In this document: positions 33,368 to 45,400 of the stretch, piece after piece
How the letters are laid out: each line of letters starts with the position of its first letter
How positions within the stretch are numbered: position 1 is the stretch's first letter
Origin: Plotosus lineatus
Lineage: Eukaryota > Chordata > Actinopteri > Siluriformes > Plotosidae
Direction: 5' to 3'
Length of the DNA: 64,000 bases
Assembly: GCA_024760905.1 (NCBI GenBank)
Contig: CM045729.1
Span: 43,767,080 to 43,831,079, forward strand
Made by a program: the position numbers and the translations under genes
The notes under the pieces: generated by a model
What the model saw: the letters and a program-made list of their open reading frames with translations, nothing else
Told to the model about the DNA's origin: nothing
The model's database searches: none

Positions 33368-36102
33368 TATATCGACGACGAATTCGGAGATAAAGTGTTC
33401 ACTGGGTTTCTTGCTTTAGTAAAGTTGGTATTCACTCTCAATAGGAAATGCCTCTGTCTTTGCAGTGCCTCTCTGTTATATTGTGTCTCTGTATATTATT
33501 GCTGGTTTGTATAATTACGATGTAAGACTAGTGGTATTAAAAGGTGGATTAGGTCCGTTAAGTCCCCACTGAAAGCCTGGATACCAAATACATACCCCGT
33601 CACTGCAGAAAGTATTCGTTGATAGTGACTTTAAAGCACTTCTGTAACTAGCTCTGGATAAGGGCATCTGCCAAATGCTGTAAATGTAAATAGCCTCAAC
33701 AGGTACCAGTTGGCCATTTGTAAAGTCAATCACATGGGCCCTTGTTAAAGTGCAAGATTCACTTTGAAAAATGGATTCAGTGTAATAGCGAGAGATTTGT
33801 ATTTTGAGACTGTATCACGACTGACTGATACTGAGGTCACCCTCTCGTGTATGCGGTGTTTACTCGTGCTGCAGGACGGGAATCATTAACAGCAGCAGAT
33901 GAATTTTTGCACGCAACTCATCAAAACACTACAGTATTATGAGAGGGTGTCACGAAGCCTTCCGACTCTTTCTGGGGCCTTTTGCTTTCTTGTTTTACCT
34001 CGTTTCTGCTTGTGGGGTTTTTACCTGCATTTTGTTCTGAAGTCATGTCAGTTTACTCTGTCGTGTAAATGTGCTTTGCATGTGTTTGTGTTTCATATTA
34101 CAAACCAGTCCTTTTCCTGTAAAATAAAAACCCTTGGTGTGGGAAAAAAAGGCACTCTTCAACTGACACCCCTAAGGGTGCTTTTTTTTTTTTTTTTAAT
34201 CATCATCATTTTTTTCCTGCATAATGCAAGGAAATCCTGGAATTCCCAGTGACGATATCATGGCCAACCAATCACAGTCTCAATAAAATTATGCATGACG
34301 TAGGCTACTTGATAGACTGCGAGTGTAAATAATAAGCACAGCAATGAAGGCCGAAGTTTCTCACCACAGTATTCAGTGAGCATGACATGATCATAACTAG
34401 CATGTACTATTCTCTGCAAAAGTTTGTTTACAGAATAGCCTGCAGCTGGCCAGCAGCCGAGCGTAAAGTTCACTGACAAAACAGCTTTATCAATCAAAGG
34501 CATGAGGACAGGCATGCATGCAAATGTATGGTGTGTCTGTCTCTTACAACGCCATCGCCGTCAGTGCACTGAATTTCAACGATTGAAAACTTACCTCGTC
34601 ACCATCTCCCTGCCCTGATTCTTTTGACTCTGGACGTAATGCTCAGTTTGTGGATTGGAGTCCTGACATCATGCTTCTACTTGAGAAAAGACGAATATAA
34701 AATGCTTCTTCCCTTGTTGGCAATGTTCTAATCAATGCAGGACACACGAAATTCAAAATGCATTTGATAGGAGGGGTGCTTTTTTGGTGCAGCTTGGTCA
34801 GATTTTAGGTGTGTTATCGCCGCGAGTGCTTCGGCTTGGCTTAAACAACAAGGCCTACAAACAGGATTTTAATGGGCCCGAATTCAACGCCAAGCAGAGA
34901 TCCGTGGTGTTTTGGAAGTTTTTCAAACACATACTGTACAGTATATGATTATGAACATGTTAACCTTGTCTGACTACAAGTCTGACTCAACATATACAAT
35001 CGATCCCATTGTATCAGGCTGCCATCTGCTATATAAAAAGGGGGGGGGGTTATTTCCTTCAACCTCCTTCTGCCCTTCTGCATCCTTTGCTGCATGCTTT
35101 CTCTTTTTATTGCTTCATTCAGTTGTAGTACAGGGAAATCAACATGCCACATTTCCTATAGTGTGCCAAATACTTTTTAACAAACAAATAATGCTCACTA
35201 CACTTATCAGACCCATGCTTCCACCTGACAGCTGACACTCAAAACAGGCAAGTCTTAAAGTGCTGTTTTTAGAAACAGGAACAATATAATTCATTAAGAA
35301 TACAAAGTGCAGTGAAGGGGGAAAGCCAAGAGTATAAACATAAGATCATTTAAATGAGCTAATATCAATTAGATAATGCGCATAAACATAGCCGGCAGCT
35401 AATGTGCGCACTTCTAATGACAAGCAAACATGCTTATTTCTATTTTAGCGGCAGTGGGAGGGGTGAGAGGGGTGGAAGGGGAGTAAAGGCATGAACAGCC
35501 CTCACAACAATATGTACCTTACCCTCACCCAGAATAAAACCAAAAAGGAAAGGAAACGCATAAGATAATTACACAGAAAGATGTATCCAATTGCACCACT
35601 AGTTACAGTTACTAGTTATCGCTGAAAATACTCCAGATACATATCAGTGGTCACAAACAGTAGTTGATTAATAAAATCTCTAAACTCTATACTAAAATAT
35701 TGTTTCATTAAAAGTTGGATAAAATGTATCCTATTCCATATCTGTACATGTAGATGGTGCTGGGTGATGTGGTCTAAAAGGAACACCCCGACTCAGAAAT
35801 CAGAACCAAACTGCATCAGATTGAATCAAATTGATGGCTTGCAAATCAAACACAAATTGAGGCATCTGTACCTTTGCCCAGGCCTACTACTTGGTTTGTC
35901 TGAAAATAGTTCAGACTAAATGAATCCAATTCTCTACAGTCAAATGCACAATGTACAAGCCTATACTGGAAACTCTCTTTCTTCCTTTCTTCTGTATGTA
36001 AAACTTCCTGTCTGATCCTGGAGCAATTCCTCATGCTTATTTTAGAGTTTGTGTGCTTTAAAGTTAAATATAATTTAAAATATAGGTGTCCCGTAGCAAG
36101 TA
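33368..36102. other. No gene seen; possible conserved stretch
   Basis: About 2.7 kb without a supported gene. A short copy of the dispersed repeat (CATCTGCCAAATGCTGTAAA) lies near 33663. The segment 35340-35560 is unique and contains homeobox-type words (TCAATTAGATAATG, CAGCTAATG) next to a G-rich patch, so it may be conserved non-coding sequence. Confidence 0.35.
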
Positions 36103-36515
36103 CAGTCGGCCCCCAACTTACGAAGACCCCTGTGTACGAAATCCTTGGGTTACGAAAAAACATTTTCCTGAGTTTCCATCCCTGAGATACAAAACAACCC
36201 CCTCTTACGAAAAGAAATTCAAAATTCAAACGCGCCAATCAAAATTTCACACGACGCACGAGTTGCTCTCTCATTGGCTGTCTCTCAACTGCACCACCCC
36301 GCTGGCCTCCCAGATAGAGACAGAAGGACGCGTCACTCTTTAGTTTAAGTTGTTTTAATTCAGTAAATGTTTAATAAATGTGGTTGCATTTGAGCTCATC
36401 TGAAATTCCGATCCCTCAAGGAATCAAATTAACGTTGAGTTTGTCAAGCAGGGAATGCGCTTTGAATTCACGTCTTGTGGGCGTGGCCCGCAGCGCACGC
36501 ACGCAAAAGAGAGCA

Positions 36516-36563
<48 letters not shown>

Positions 36564-36869
36564 GTGGGTGTGTGTGTGTGTGTGTGCGTTAATAAAAAAT
36601 GTTTAATTAATAAATATGTTAATAAAATGGTTTAATCTGTTAATATAATGTTTAAATGGTTTAATAAATCATTTTCTTTTACTTTTAACACATATTTCAT
36701 AAAAAATTGGTGTACTTTTATCATTTTTAAAGGGTTTATCCAGTCCAAAGGCTGGAGACTTGGAACAAATTAAGCATTTAACATGTAAGATGCGACCCCA
36801 ACTTACGAAATCACCGCAATAGGAAAAGGGCTCGGGAACAGATTAATTTCATAAGTTGGGGGCCGACTG
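36103..36869. mobile_element. Pogo-type MITE, GGCCCCCAA-end class, TA flanks, 767 bp
   Basis: The ends CAGTCGGCCCCCAACTTACG and CATAAGTTGGGGGCCGACTG are inverted with TA on both sides. The interior holds one unit of the segment that is repeated four times in the copy at 24231-25568, and a (GA)n(GT)n tract at 36517-36588. The cleanest copy of this class in the window. Confidence 0.92.
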
Positions 36870-37849
36870 TATAAAGAATCATCCATGTGTAACCATGTAC
36901 CAACTTAAACAAAAAAGAAAATAACAATAAACCCTCTGGTTTTCCCAGATGGCCAGTCACTGAAGGTCAAAGGAAATGTAGTATTCGAAAAGCTGTTCAA
37001 TGAAAGTGCCTTCTTACATGTTGATTATCAGAACTTAACTACACTAATAATACAGCCTGAAGATGGACATGTCCTGAACACGTTTTTTGTAGGAAAAAAA
37101 CCCCAAAGAATCCACATTCACCATGCTGCAACGTTACCCCTGGATTAAAATAAGCAGTGCCTTCCACACAGGAAAAAATCTCACTTCTCATTTAACTGCA
37201 TCAAAATCAATCACTGGAATGTCACATGATATGATGCAGATGACAAATAACCATCACCATACTATCAATCATAGCCTTCAGCAGTGGCATGTGTCAAAAG
37301 GACGTTCCCTGCACCATCTCAGCTTGTTGCCAAACTAACTGACCGATGGCATCTTTGTCTTTGACACACTGTCATCCATAAGAACAATGGCGGAAACATG
37401 AAGGCAGCGAGTGTTCAGTTTAGGAGACACCTCCATACAACTGCATAGAAATGGCAGTTGAATTTGTGAAGATTTGACTGCATATTAAAGACCATGCACA
37501 GCTGAATAACTGTCTTAATTGGTTATTTATGTTCCCAGCCTGCTTTTGCTCATCATGAAAAACTAAACCTAAATGGAAACAGAATCTGGACTTTACAACG
37601 TGTAGGAACCAGCTCCAAGAGTTCACATTAAGCCAAGTCTTGCTTGGTTACCTTTCGCAAACACTAATGACTTCAATGCATCTTGTTAGACATCCTTGTC
37701 GACTTTCCATCAAGACTTCAAAGTGCACAACACCTACATCAGTTTCTAAATGAGGTGAAAAGAGGATAACGATGTGTGGGGTTTTTTAAAGAGTGTTTAA
37801 AGATGACATTAGGATTCCCCACTTCAAGGAGTGAGTCCCAGAAACAAGT
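36870..37849. other. No gene seen
   Basis: Unique sequence between a MITE and the RTE LINE tail. The short frames have no recognisable domain. Confidence 0.4.
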
Positions 37850-37884
37850 GCATCTTCTTCTTCTTTTCCTTTCGGCTTTTCCCT

Positions 37885-39080
37885 TCAGGGGTCGCCACAG
37901 CGAATCATCTGCCTCCATCTCACCCTATCCTTTGCATCTTCTTCTCTTACACCAACGACCTTCATGTCCTCCTTTACCACATCCATGAATCGTCTCTTTG
38001 GTCTTCCTCTAGGCCTTTTGCCTGGTAGTTCCAGCCTCAGCATCCTATTACCAATATACTCACTATCCCTCCTCTGTACATGTCCAAACCATCTCAATCT
38101 AGCCTCTCTGACTTTGTCTCCAAAACGTCTTACATGTGCTGTCCCTCTGACGTACTCATTCCTAATCCTATCCATCCTCGTTACTCCCAAAGAGAACCTC
38201 CAACATTTTCATCTCTGCTACCTCCAACTCTGCCTCCTGTCTTTTCCCCAGGGCCACTGTTTCTAACCCATACAGCATCGTTGGCCTCAACACCGTTTTG
38301 TACACTTTTCCTTTGTGTTTTGCCGATACCCTCCTATCACACATCACACGGACACTTTTCTCCAACCATTCAACCTGCCTGCTGCAGCTTCTTGACCTCT
38401 TTTCCACACTCGCCATTGCTCTGGATTGTTGAGCCTAAGTACTTAAAATCCTCCACCTTTCTTATCTCTGCTCCTGTAATCTCACCGTTCCTCTTTGGTC
38501 CTTGGCATTCATGCACATGTACTCTGTCTTACTGAGGCTAATCTTCATTCCCCTCCTTTCCAGGGCATACCTCCACCTCTCTAGATTTTCCTGCACTTGT
38601 TCTCTGCTCTCACTACAGATTACAATGTCATCTGCAAACATCATAGTCCATGGGAATCTTGTCTAACCTCGTCTGTCCAGCCTGTCCATCACCTGCTTGA
38701 ACAAGAAGAAGGGCTGAGAGCTGACCCTTGATGCAGTCCCACCTCCACCTTGAACTCTTCTGTCACACCGACAGCACACCTCACCACTGTCTTACATCTC
38801 TCATACATGTCCTGCACCACTCTAACATACTTCTCTGCCACTCCAGACTTCCTCATGCAATACCACAGTTCTTCTCTCGGCACCCTGTCATATGCTTTCT
38901 CCAGATCACAAAGGCACAATGCAGCTCCGTCTGACCTTCTCTGTACTTCTCCATTAACATCCTCAAGGCAAACACTGCATCTGTGGTGCTCTTTCTGGGC
39001 ATGAAACCAAACTGTTGTTCACAAATGCTGACTTCTGCCCTTAGTCTAGCTTCCACTATTCTTTCCCATAACTTCATCAT
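37885..39080 (-). pseudogene. RTE reverse transcriptase and C-terminus, at least four frames
   Basis: Order from the right: [20 protein letters not shown] (39080 onward), [35 protein letters not shown], then [20 protein letters not shown] near 38640 with the catalytic DD. Then CDRRVSAKHKGKVYKTVLRP, and GVTRMDRIRNEYVRGTAHVR with RPRGRPKRRFMDVVKEDM at the end. All RT blocks are recognisable, but the frame changes near 38690, 38450 and 38190. Confidence 0.85.
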
Positions 39081-39372
39081 TATGGCTCATCAACTTTATC
39101 CCTCTGTAGTTGCCACAACTCTGCACGTCTCCTTGTTCTTAAAAATGGGCAGCATCACACTTCTCCTCCATTCCTCTGGCATCCTCTCACTCTCTAAGAC
39201 CTTGTAAAATGTTCTTGTCAGAAAATCTACTGCTACCTGTCCTAGACACTTCCATACCTCCACGGTATGTCATCAGGACCAACTGCCTTTCCATTCTTCA
39301 TCCTCTTCAATGCCCTCCTCACTTCACCCTTACTAATCTTTGCTACTTCCTGGTCCTCAACAGTCACCTCTT

Positions 39373-39979
39373 CTACTCTTTTTCTCTCTCATTTTCCTCA
39401 TTCATCAGCTCTTCAAAGTACTCTTTCCATCTTCCCAGCACACTTCTGTCATCAGTCAATACATTTCCCTCTCTGTCCTTTATCAATCTAACTTGCTGCA
39501 CGTCCTTCCCATCTCTATTTCTCTGCTGTGCCAACCTGTATAAATCATTTTCTCCCTCCTTACTTTCCAGCCGAGCATACAAGTCATCAAAGCACTCTGT
39601 TTGGCCTTTGACACTGCTACCTTTGCCTTCGCTGTGTCTCCCTGTACTCCTGTTTACTCTCTTCGGTTTTCTCAATGTCCCACTTCTTCTTAGCTAATCT
39701 CTTCCCTTTGTACACACACTCCTGCACTTCCTCATTCCACCACCAAGTCTCCTTATCTACTTTCCTTCCAGATGACACACCAAATATTCTCCTACCTGTC
39801 TCCCTGATCACATTCGCTGTAGTTGTCCAGTCATCTGGAAGCACTTCCTGACCACCCAAAGCCTGTTTCAACTCCTCCTTGAAGACAACCCGACACTCTT
39901 CCTTTTCAACTTCCACCACTTTGTCTTCTGCTCTGCCTTTGCCTTCTTCACCTTCCTCACCATCAGCATCATCCTGCAC
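39373..39979 (-). pseudogene. RTE linker between endonuclease and RT
   Basis: Two overlapping frames: 39979-39617 (LGGQEVLPDDWTTTANVIRE then DKETWWWNEEVQECVYKGKR) and 39675-39373 (RLESKEGENDLYRLAQQRNR then LTDDRSVLGRWKEYFEELMN). The WWWNEEVQ and WKEYFEEL words are typical of this linker. The same region is found in the split copy at 46927-47268. Confidence 0.82.
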
Positions 39980-40129
39980 ACCACCATCCTATGCTGTTTG
40001 GCAACTCTCTCACCAGCTACTACTTTGCAGTCACTGACTTCCTTTAAATTACATAAGCCTGCACAAGATGTAGTCTACCTGTGTGCTCCTACCTCCGCTT
40101 TTATAAGTCACCCTATGCTCCTCTCTCTT

Positions 40130-40874
40130 CTGGAAGAAAGTATTCACCACAGCCATTTCCATCCTTTTGCAAAATCTATCAACATCTGTCCTTCTCGTTC
40201 CTGTCCTGGATACCAAACCTACCCATCACTTCCTCGTCCCTCTGTTTCCTGCACCAACATGTCCATTGAAGTCTGCCCCAATGACCACTCTTTCACCTCT
40301 GGGGTACTCTGCATCACTTCATCTAACTCCCTCAGAATCTCTCCTTCTCTTCTCGCTCACATCCTGTCTGTGGGGCATAAGCACTAACAACATTGACCAT
40401 CACACCTTTAATTTCTAACTTGAGACTCATCACTCTGTCTGACACTCTTTTCACTTCTAGAACATTCCTGGCAAACTCCTCCTTCAAGATGACTCCGACT
40501 CCATTTCTCTTCCCATCCACACCGTGATAAAACAGCTTAAACCCTGCTCCTATGCTTCTAGCCTTGCGACCTTTCCACCTGGTCTCCTGAACACACAGTA
40601 TGTCCACCTTCCTCCTCTGCATCATGTCAGCCAGCTCTCTACCTTTTCCTGTCATAGTTCCAATATTCAAAGTCCCTACTTTCAGTCCTAGACTCATGCC
40701 TTTCCTCTTCTCTCTCTGGCAACGGACACGCCTCCCGCCTCTCCTTCTTCGACGTCTTCGACCAACAGTAGTCCAATTTCCATCAGCACCCTGTTGGTTG
40801 ACGGCACTGATGGCGGTCGTTGTTAACCCGGGCCTCCACCGATCCGGTATGTCATTCTTTCTTGTGATTCGCAT
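40130..40874 (-). pseudogene. RTE apurinic-type endonuclease domain
   Basis: An Arg-rich N-terminal segment (WTTVGRRRRRRRGGRR) precedes the endonuclease fold: LKVGTLNIGTMTGKGRELAD, then ILCVQETRWKG with the catalytic Glu, then NGVGVILKEEFARNVLEVKR and SAYAPQTG. The frame is open from 40874 to 40332 and then continues in other frames toward 40130. The domain nicks target DNA to prime reverse transcription. Confidence 0.85.
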
Positions 40875-40875
40875 A

Positions 40876-41734
40876 GTTTATTTGGCATTTGTTTTACGCC
40901 GGATGATGCAAGTGCATAAACAAAAGTTTTAATCATTATAAAAGCTGTATTTGAAGAAATAAGGGCCCCAACCATGGGTTTGGTGTACCCAGGTTTAAGA
41001 CTACACACAAAGGAAATCAAATCTGGTGATCTGAAATCTGGATTTACACTTTGGACTCTTCCTTTGTATGTCATACTGGAGCTCAGAAGAACTGATCAGA
41101 AACTGTACAGTAAATAAAGTAAGCAGTATAACGCTGAGTAAAAAAAAAAAATTATGCATTCATTTAGACAGAAAGATAAACACTTTCATAGATAATCTCC
41201 AAAATAGAATTAAATACTACTGTACTGTCTACAGTAAACGACAGTCACACGACAAAGGATTTATTGCTAGATTACAGTGCAGTCAATGCAAGACATTGTT
41301 CAGTCAAATTCAAAGCATTAGCTGCACAAAAATCTGTTTTATTAAAGGACTAAAGAACTTAAATCTGAGCACATTTTAATATCAAGCAGTTTGTTCTGTA
41401 TGGTCAAGTCAAGAAAGAGTAACAGCAAGTATGAAAGCGGTCACAACCATAAAACAGAAAATACCGGGCTTCATAAATGTAAAAGGGCATAAAAAGCAAT
41501 CAGGCTGTTTAGGGAACAATGACCTTAAGTGAAATCAATCACAAAAAAGTCCTGAACAACAAATGGAAAGGTGGGGGCTGTTAAAAAAAAAGAATAAGAA
41601 AAAAATAAAAAAACTTCAGATGTGAAATAAGCTTTAAAGTGGAATAAATGTCCTCATTTTTACCAAAAGTAAATTCTTTATATATTTTTGATTAACATCT
41701 TGGGGGAAAAAAACACCTTTATACTACTTTTATC
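40876..41734. other. No gene seen
   Basis: AT-rich sequence between the LINE 5' end and a LINE tail. No coding or repeat signal was recognised. Confidence 0.4.
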
Positions 41735-41800
41735 ATCATCATCATCATCATCTTTCGCTTAATCCAAGGTCGGGTCACGGGGTCAGCAGCCTATACCCCC
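41735..41800 (-). repeat. LINE 3' tail fragment
   Basis: On the minus strand it reads GGCTGCTGACCCCGTGACCC, then a GATGAT repeat. The same end words close the LINE at 15905-16560 (CCCCGCAACCCGACC, then ATGAAG repeats). It is only the tail of a third copy. Confidence 0.65.
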
Positions 41801-41804
41801 ATTT

Positions 41805-42290
41805 CACTGGAGCACAGCTGACTTACGGAAGCAAAAATGTTGTCATCCGCAAACGTTCCGCAATTATTCCCTTATCTGCCATGTCACTCCCTGTTATTCT
41901 GTAATTATTCCTTAAGTCTTCCTTCAGGCCAAAATATTCCATGAAGAAAAATCCATAAGTGTTCCGTGTAGTCAAAGAACATTCCGTAGTACTTCTGTAA
42001 ACATTCCATCATTTCCGCAAGTTTTTTGTAATCTTTTCTTTTATACTGCAAGGGTTCCGCAACTTTTCCTTCCTCTTCCGTATGGTCAAAAGCGGCTACG
42101 GAACAGTCCCGTTCATACACGGATGACCACGGAATACTCACGCTCCCAAACGGAAGGTACGGAATAGATAGGGAATAACCAACGAAGACAGCAGAACATC
42201 CGTGACAATTGCACGAAACAGCGCGGAACGGTCATGGAATGAATATGGACAGCACGGAATAGTTATGGAAGACTCAAAGACCTCGCTCTT
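41805..42290 (+). promoter_or_regulatory. Dyad field of TTCCG/CGGAA motifs upstream of the MADF-like gene
   Basis: In the left half (about 41820-42080) short words TTCCG, ATTCC and TTCCGT recur more than ten times on the plus strand (for example near 41850, 41961, 41981, 42053 and 42077). From about 42099 the same word appears inverted (CGGAA, ACGGAATA, GGAATA), again about ten times up to 42307. The switch lies at about 42081-42098. This may be a long decayed inverted repeat or an array of protein-binding sites. No named family was recognised. Confidence 0.55.
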
Positions 42291-42294
42291 GTAC

Positions 42295-42302
42295 TATAAA
42301 TA
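42295..42302 (+). promoter_or_regulatory. TATA box
   Basis: TATAAATA lies 57 bases upstream of the ATG at 42359 and downstream of the motif field. The distance fits a TATA-driven start site near 42325-42330 with a short leader. Confidence 0.6.
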
Positions 42303-42358
42303 CGGGCGCGGAAGACAGTGCACCATTCATTTCCAACGTAGCAAAGCTACAGTAAAGG

Positions 42359-43255
42359 ATGCCGAAATCCAAGAGGAAGAGTACCAAGCAACCAAGGTCT
42401 CCCACACTGGAAACCCCAGAAGTAGAACAGTTCCTGTTCATGTTCCAGAAGCCGATGTTGATGCCGAATCTGATGTTGCCTCTGTCGTTGACGCCGATGT
42501 CGCCGCTTGCCCCAAGCAAGAAGCCCAGAGTATATATAAAACTCAAAGATGATGAAGAACAGCTGATGGTGGAGTTCATCCGGGCGAACGGGTGCCTGTA
42601 TAACAAGAAGCTCAGATCCTGGACAGACAAACACATGAAGACCAAGTTCTGGGCTGATCAGGCGTCAAGTATGTGGAAGACTGAAGATGAACTGAAGCAG
42701 TGGTTCCAGAGTGTGCAGACGAGGCTGGGAAAACTGAGACGTTGGAAGTCGGGACAAGCTGACATAAACATGTCTCAGAGGAATAAGTGGATCTATGACA
42801 GTTTTAGCTTCCTCTGTCCACCCTCTGTCCATTGTCAAGGTACAGAAGAGGAACGTTGTGTCTCTGAAGGCCAAGATCGCTGATGCAGCTGGCTCCGGCG
42901 GTTCCAAATCCATGAGCACTGGAGATCCTCCCCTGCAATCGATGTCATAGGGGACAGAGGACAAACCATCCCTCGACCTCCAGCTGGCAGCAGTAGAAGC
43001 GCCAACACCCATCACCCCCATCGCCGCATTGCCCATTACACCTGTATCCACCTTCACCTTAACTCATGCCAGCTGTGGGAAGCCAAAATCTGGATCCGAA
43101 ATGTCCACCCTTGACGACAGAGCAAACAGGATTCTAGCAGCAGCCGAACAGCTGGTGAACCGGAGAAGGGAAGTGATGACGGCCAATGAATTCGAGAGGG
43201 CGGGTTTCACCAGTTGGGTGGCAGCTATCTTGAAGATTCTGTCAAAACCTGTGTA
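42359..43255 (+). pseudogene. MADF/Myb-SANT-like DNA-binding protein, near intact
   Basis: From ATG at 42359 the frame starts with a basic segment (MPKSKRKSTKQPRSP), then a Pro/Leu/Met-rich linker. The MADF-like domain covers about residues 60-150: LKDDEEQLMVEFIRANGCLY, NKKLRSWTDKHMKTKFWADQ, WFQSVQTRLGKLRRWKSGQA and NKWIYDSFSFL, with the spaced Trp/Tyr residues of such domains. At about 42822 the frame shifts by one; there a word CCTCTGTCC is repeated 11 bp apart. It goes on with VKVQKRNVVSLKAKIADAAG, meets one TAG at about 42946, then continues through a Pro/Thr linker to ILAAAEQLVNRRREVMTANE and WVAAILKILSKPV, then TAA. About 298 codons, two lesions. Similar proteins occur in many copies in fish genomes and are probably transposon-encoded; that is inference. 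No transposase lies beside it. Confidence 0.62.
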
Positions 43256-43370
43256 AAAAATCTGCAAGTAGTGAAATATGCAGCATATAACAGTTATCAA
43301 GGAGCAAAAAGAAAATTTGGAGTGAACAAGAAACTTGTGAAAAACTGGAGAAAAGCAGAGATTATTATTA

Positions 43371-44547
43371 CAGTAGGCCCTTGACATTTGCGGGGATTCG
43401 TTTCCGGGCCCTCCTGCAAATCGAGATAATCCGCGATTTCTATAACCAGAAGTAAAACCCCATGAATCACGTCACATGCGTGAATGAGCAGCCGGAAGCA
43501 AAATACTATGTATCTATTAGATGCGTTAAAATATGCTTCTTAAACACATTCTATTGACAGTCTTACTTATTAATTCAGTATTAATGTAGTAAAATGTAGT
43601 AATGATTAAGAAAAACTTTTACATTTTTACTGTTATATTTATTGATAAAATATAAACATTATAAAGCATACATATAAAAACACCTTTCAAAGCATCCTCT
43701 GAAAAACATAAAGAACTGTAGTCTTCAAAAATGCCCACTAGAGGAACGTATTGCATTAGGCATGAGATGACTGAATTCAGGTATTAACTGCATTAAGTCC
43801 GAGCAGCTCAGCCACGCCCCCCAGCCGAAGCGAGTACTACAAAACAGAATTTTAGCGTGAGAGAGTTAGAGAACGTTACAAACCAAAGAAGCGGTGATGT
43901 TGATGTGAGTTAATCCTCTGGTGTAGAGGTGAGCATGCTTTTGTTTATTGGGAGTAAATGAGAATAGTGAATTCAGGTGTGTGCTACCTAGCAGCTCAGC
44001 CATGCCCCTCAGCCGAAGGGAAGTAAGCAGTTAGAGTCACAGCACCAAAATCAAAGTCCCCCAAAACACAGACCATAACAAAACGGACATAAAAGAACAA
44101 GAAATGTAATAAATTGGAAAAACAAAAAAAATGAGAAACATACTACACCACAGTAGATAAAATATAACACACAAACATTTTAAACATTACCTTAGGTCAT
44201 GTACTGGAATAATAATTGAAAAAGACTTTAATAGTGGGGTGTTGTACAACAGTTCAGACGATTATTCCTCTTCAAGCACTTCAGAGGAAACTGTCGTTTC
44301 TTCCGGAGAAAGTCTTATTTCTTCAAAAGAGACATCCAACGTCATCATACAGCTTAACAGGTAATAAAAACAAACTAAAAAAAGGCTCGTTGACAACTTG
44401 TGCACGAATGAGGAAAAAGTGGTGTTACATCATTTCAACCAATCAGCAGACGGGAGGACACTCAATTTGAATGACATGACAGTGGCTTGGCAGTCTGCGA
44501 ATATGCAAATCGTGAGTGCAAAACCGTGAATAGTCAAGGGCCTACTG
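43371..44547 (+). mobile_element. Pogo-type MITE, GGCCC-end class, TA flanks, 1.18 kb
   Basis: The left end CAGTAGGCCCTTGACATTTG faces the right end GTCAAGGGCCTACTG, with TA on both sides. No transposase is seen; short frames inside show no domain. It lies about 115 bp downstream of the MADF-like gene. Confidence 0.88.
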
Positions 44548-44604
44548 TATGTATATGTCTATACATGTCTGTGTGTGTGTTATATATATATATATATATA
44601 TAAA

Positions 44605-44940
44605 AACACTGACTGTTTTCTCTCTGCTTCGGCTTTGGGCGTGGCTGAGCTGCTCGGTGGCTCACACCTGAATTCACGCTCACCTCTGCGCCAGAGGATT
44701 AACTCCCGTCACGTCTCCGCTTCTTTGGTTTGTAACGCTCTCGAACGCTCTCACTCTAAAACTCTGTTTTCTACTCGCTCTGGCTGAGGGGTGTGGCTGA
44801 GCTGCTCGGACTGAATTCAGTGCAGACCTGAATTCAGTCATCTCATGGTTAATGCAATACCTTCCTCTAGTGGGCATTTCTGAACACTACAGTGCTGTAT
44901 GTTTCAAGGAAAACACATTTAAAGGTGTTTTTTTATATTT

Positions 44941-44996
<56 letters not shown>

Positions 44997-45118
44997 AAAC
45001 ATATATATATGCTGTATAATGTTTATATTTTATTATCAATAAATATCACAGTAAAAAAATAAAGTTTTTCTTAATCAATACTACATCTTACTACATTAAT
45101 ACTGTCATAATGAGTAAG
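44605..45118 (-). mobile_element. Inverted partial copy of the neighbouring MITE
   Basis: The reverse strand of this segment matches the interior of the MITE at 43371-44547 from about 43580 to 44040: the words for GCAGCTCAGCCACGCCC, CTAGTGGGCATTT and AATACTACATCTTACTACATT recur. Neither terminal repeat is present. A (TA)n tract at 44941-44993 interrupts it. Confidence 0.75.
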
Positions 45119-45236
45119 GGGTCATTCAACATTTTCCTAAGTGTACAAAACGTACGCTAGGGGGTAGGGAGGTAAGATGTCTGTGTAAGCTTTTTAATAT
45201 TATAAAGATGACAATCAACAATAATGCATGTGCTCA

Positions 45237-45238
<2 letters not shown>

Positions 45239-45299
<61 letters not shown>
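45239..45299. repeat. (TA)n then poly-T
   Basis: About 32 bp of TA repeat followed by about 29 T. Confidence 0.95.
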
Positions 45300-45400
45300 G
45301 TGTGCGTGTACGTTTGAAACTCTCAATGCGCAATTTCCCAAACATCTAAGAGCGGTACAACAACAACATCGTTTAATTCGCTCTGCCTGACATAACACCG

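Larger units (their letters stand above)
37850..40875 (-). mobile_element. RTE-clade LINE, copy b, nearly full length
   Basis: About 3.0 kb on the minus strand with endonuclease, linker, RT and C-terminal regions in order and the 3' tail at the left. After the conserved end CGDP and stop, the tail reads CTGTGGCGACCCCTGAAG, then AAAAGCCGAAAGGAAAAG, then GAAGAAG repeats. The 5' end near 40875 lies at or just above the first Met. Multiple frameshifts make it inactive. It serves as the reference for the other copies. Confidence 0.88.

Noticed and set aside
33947..34190. Segment starting TGTCACGAAGCC with a later AATAAAA, resembling a solo LTR
   Set aside because: No matching second copy, no target duplication and no clear end could be found by eye. 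Kept out of the feature list.
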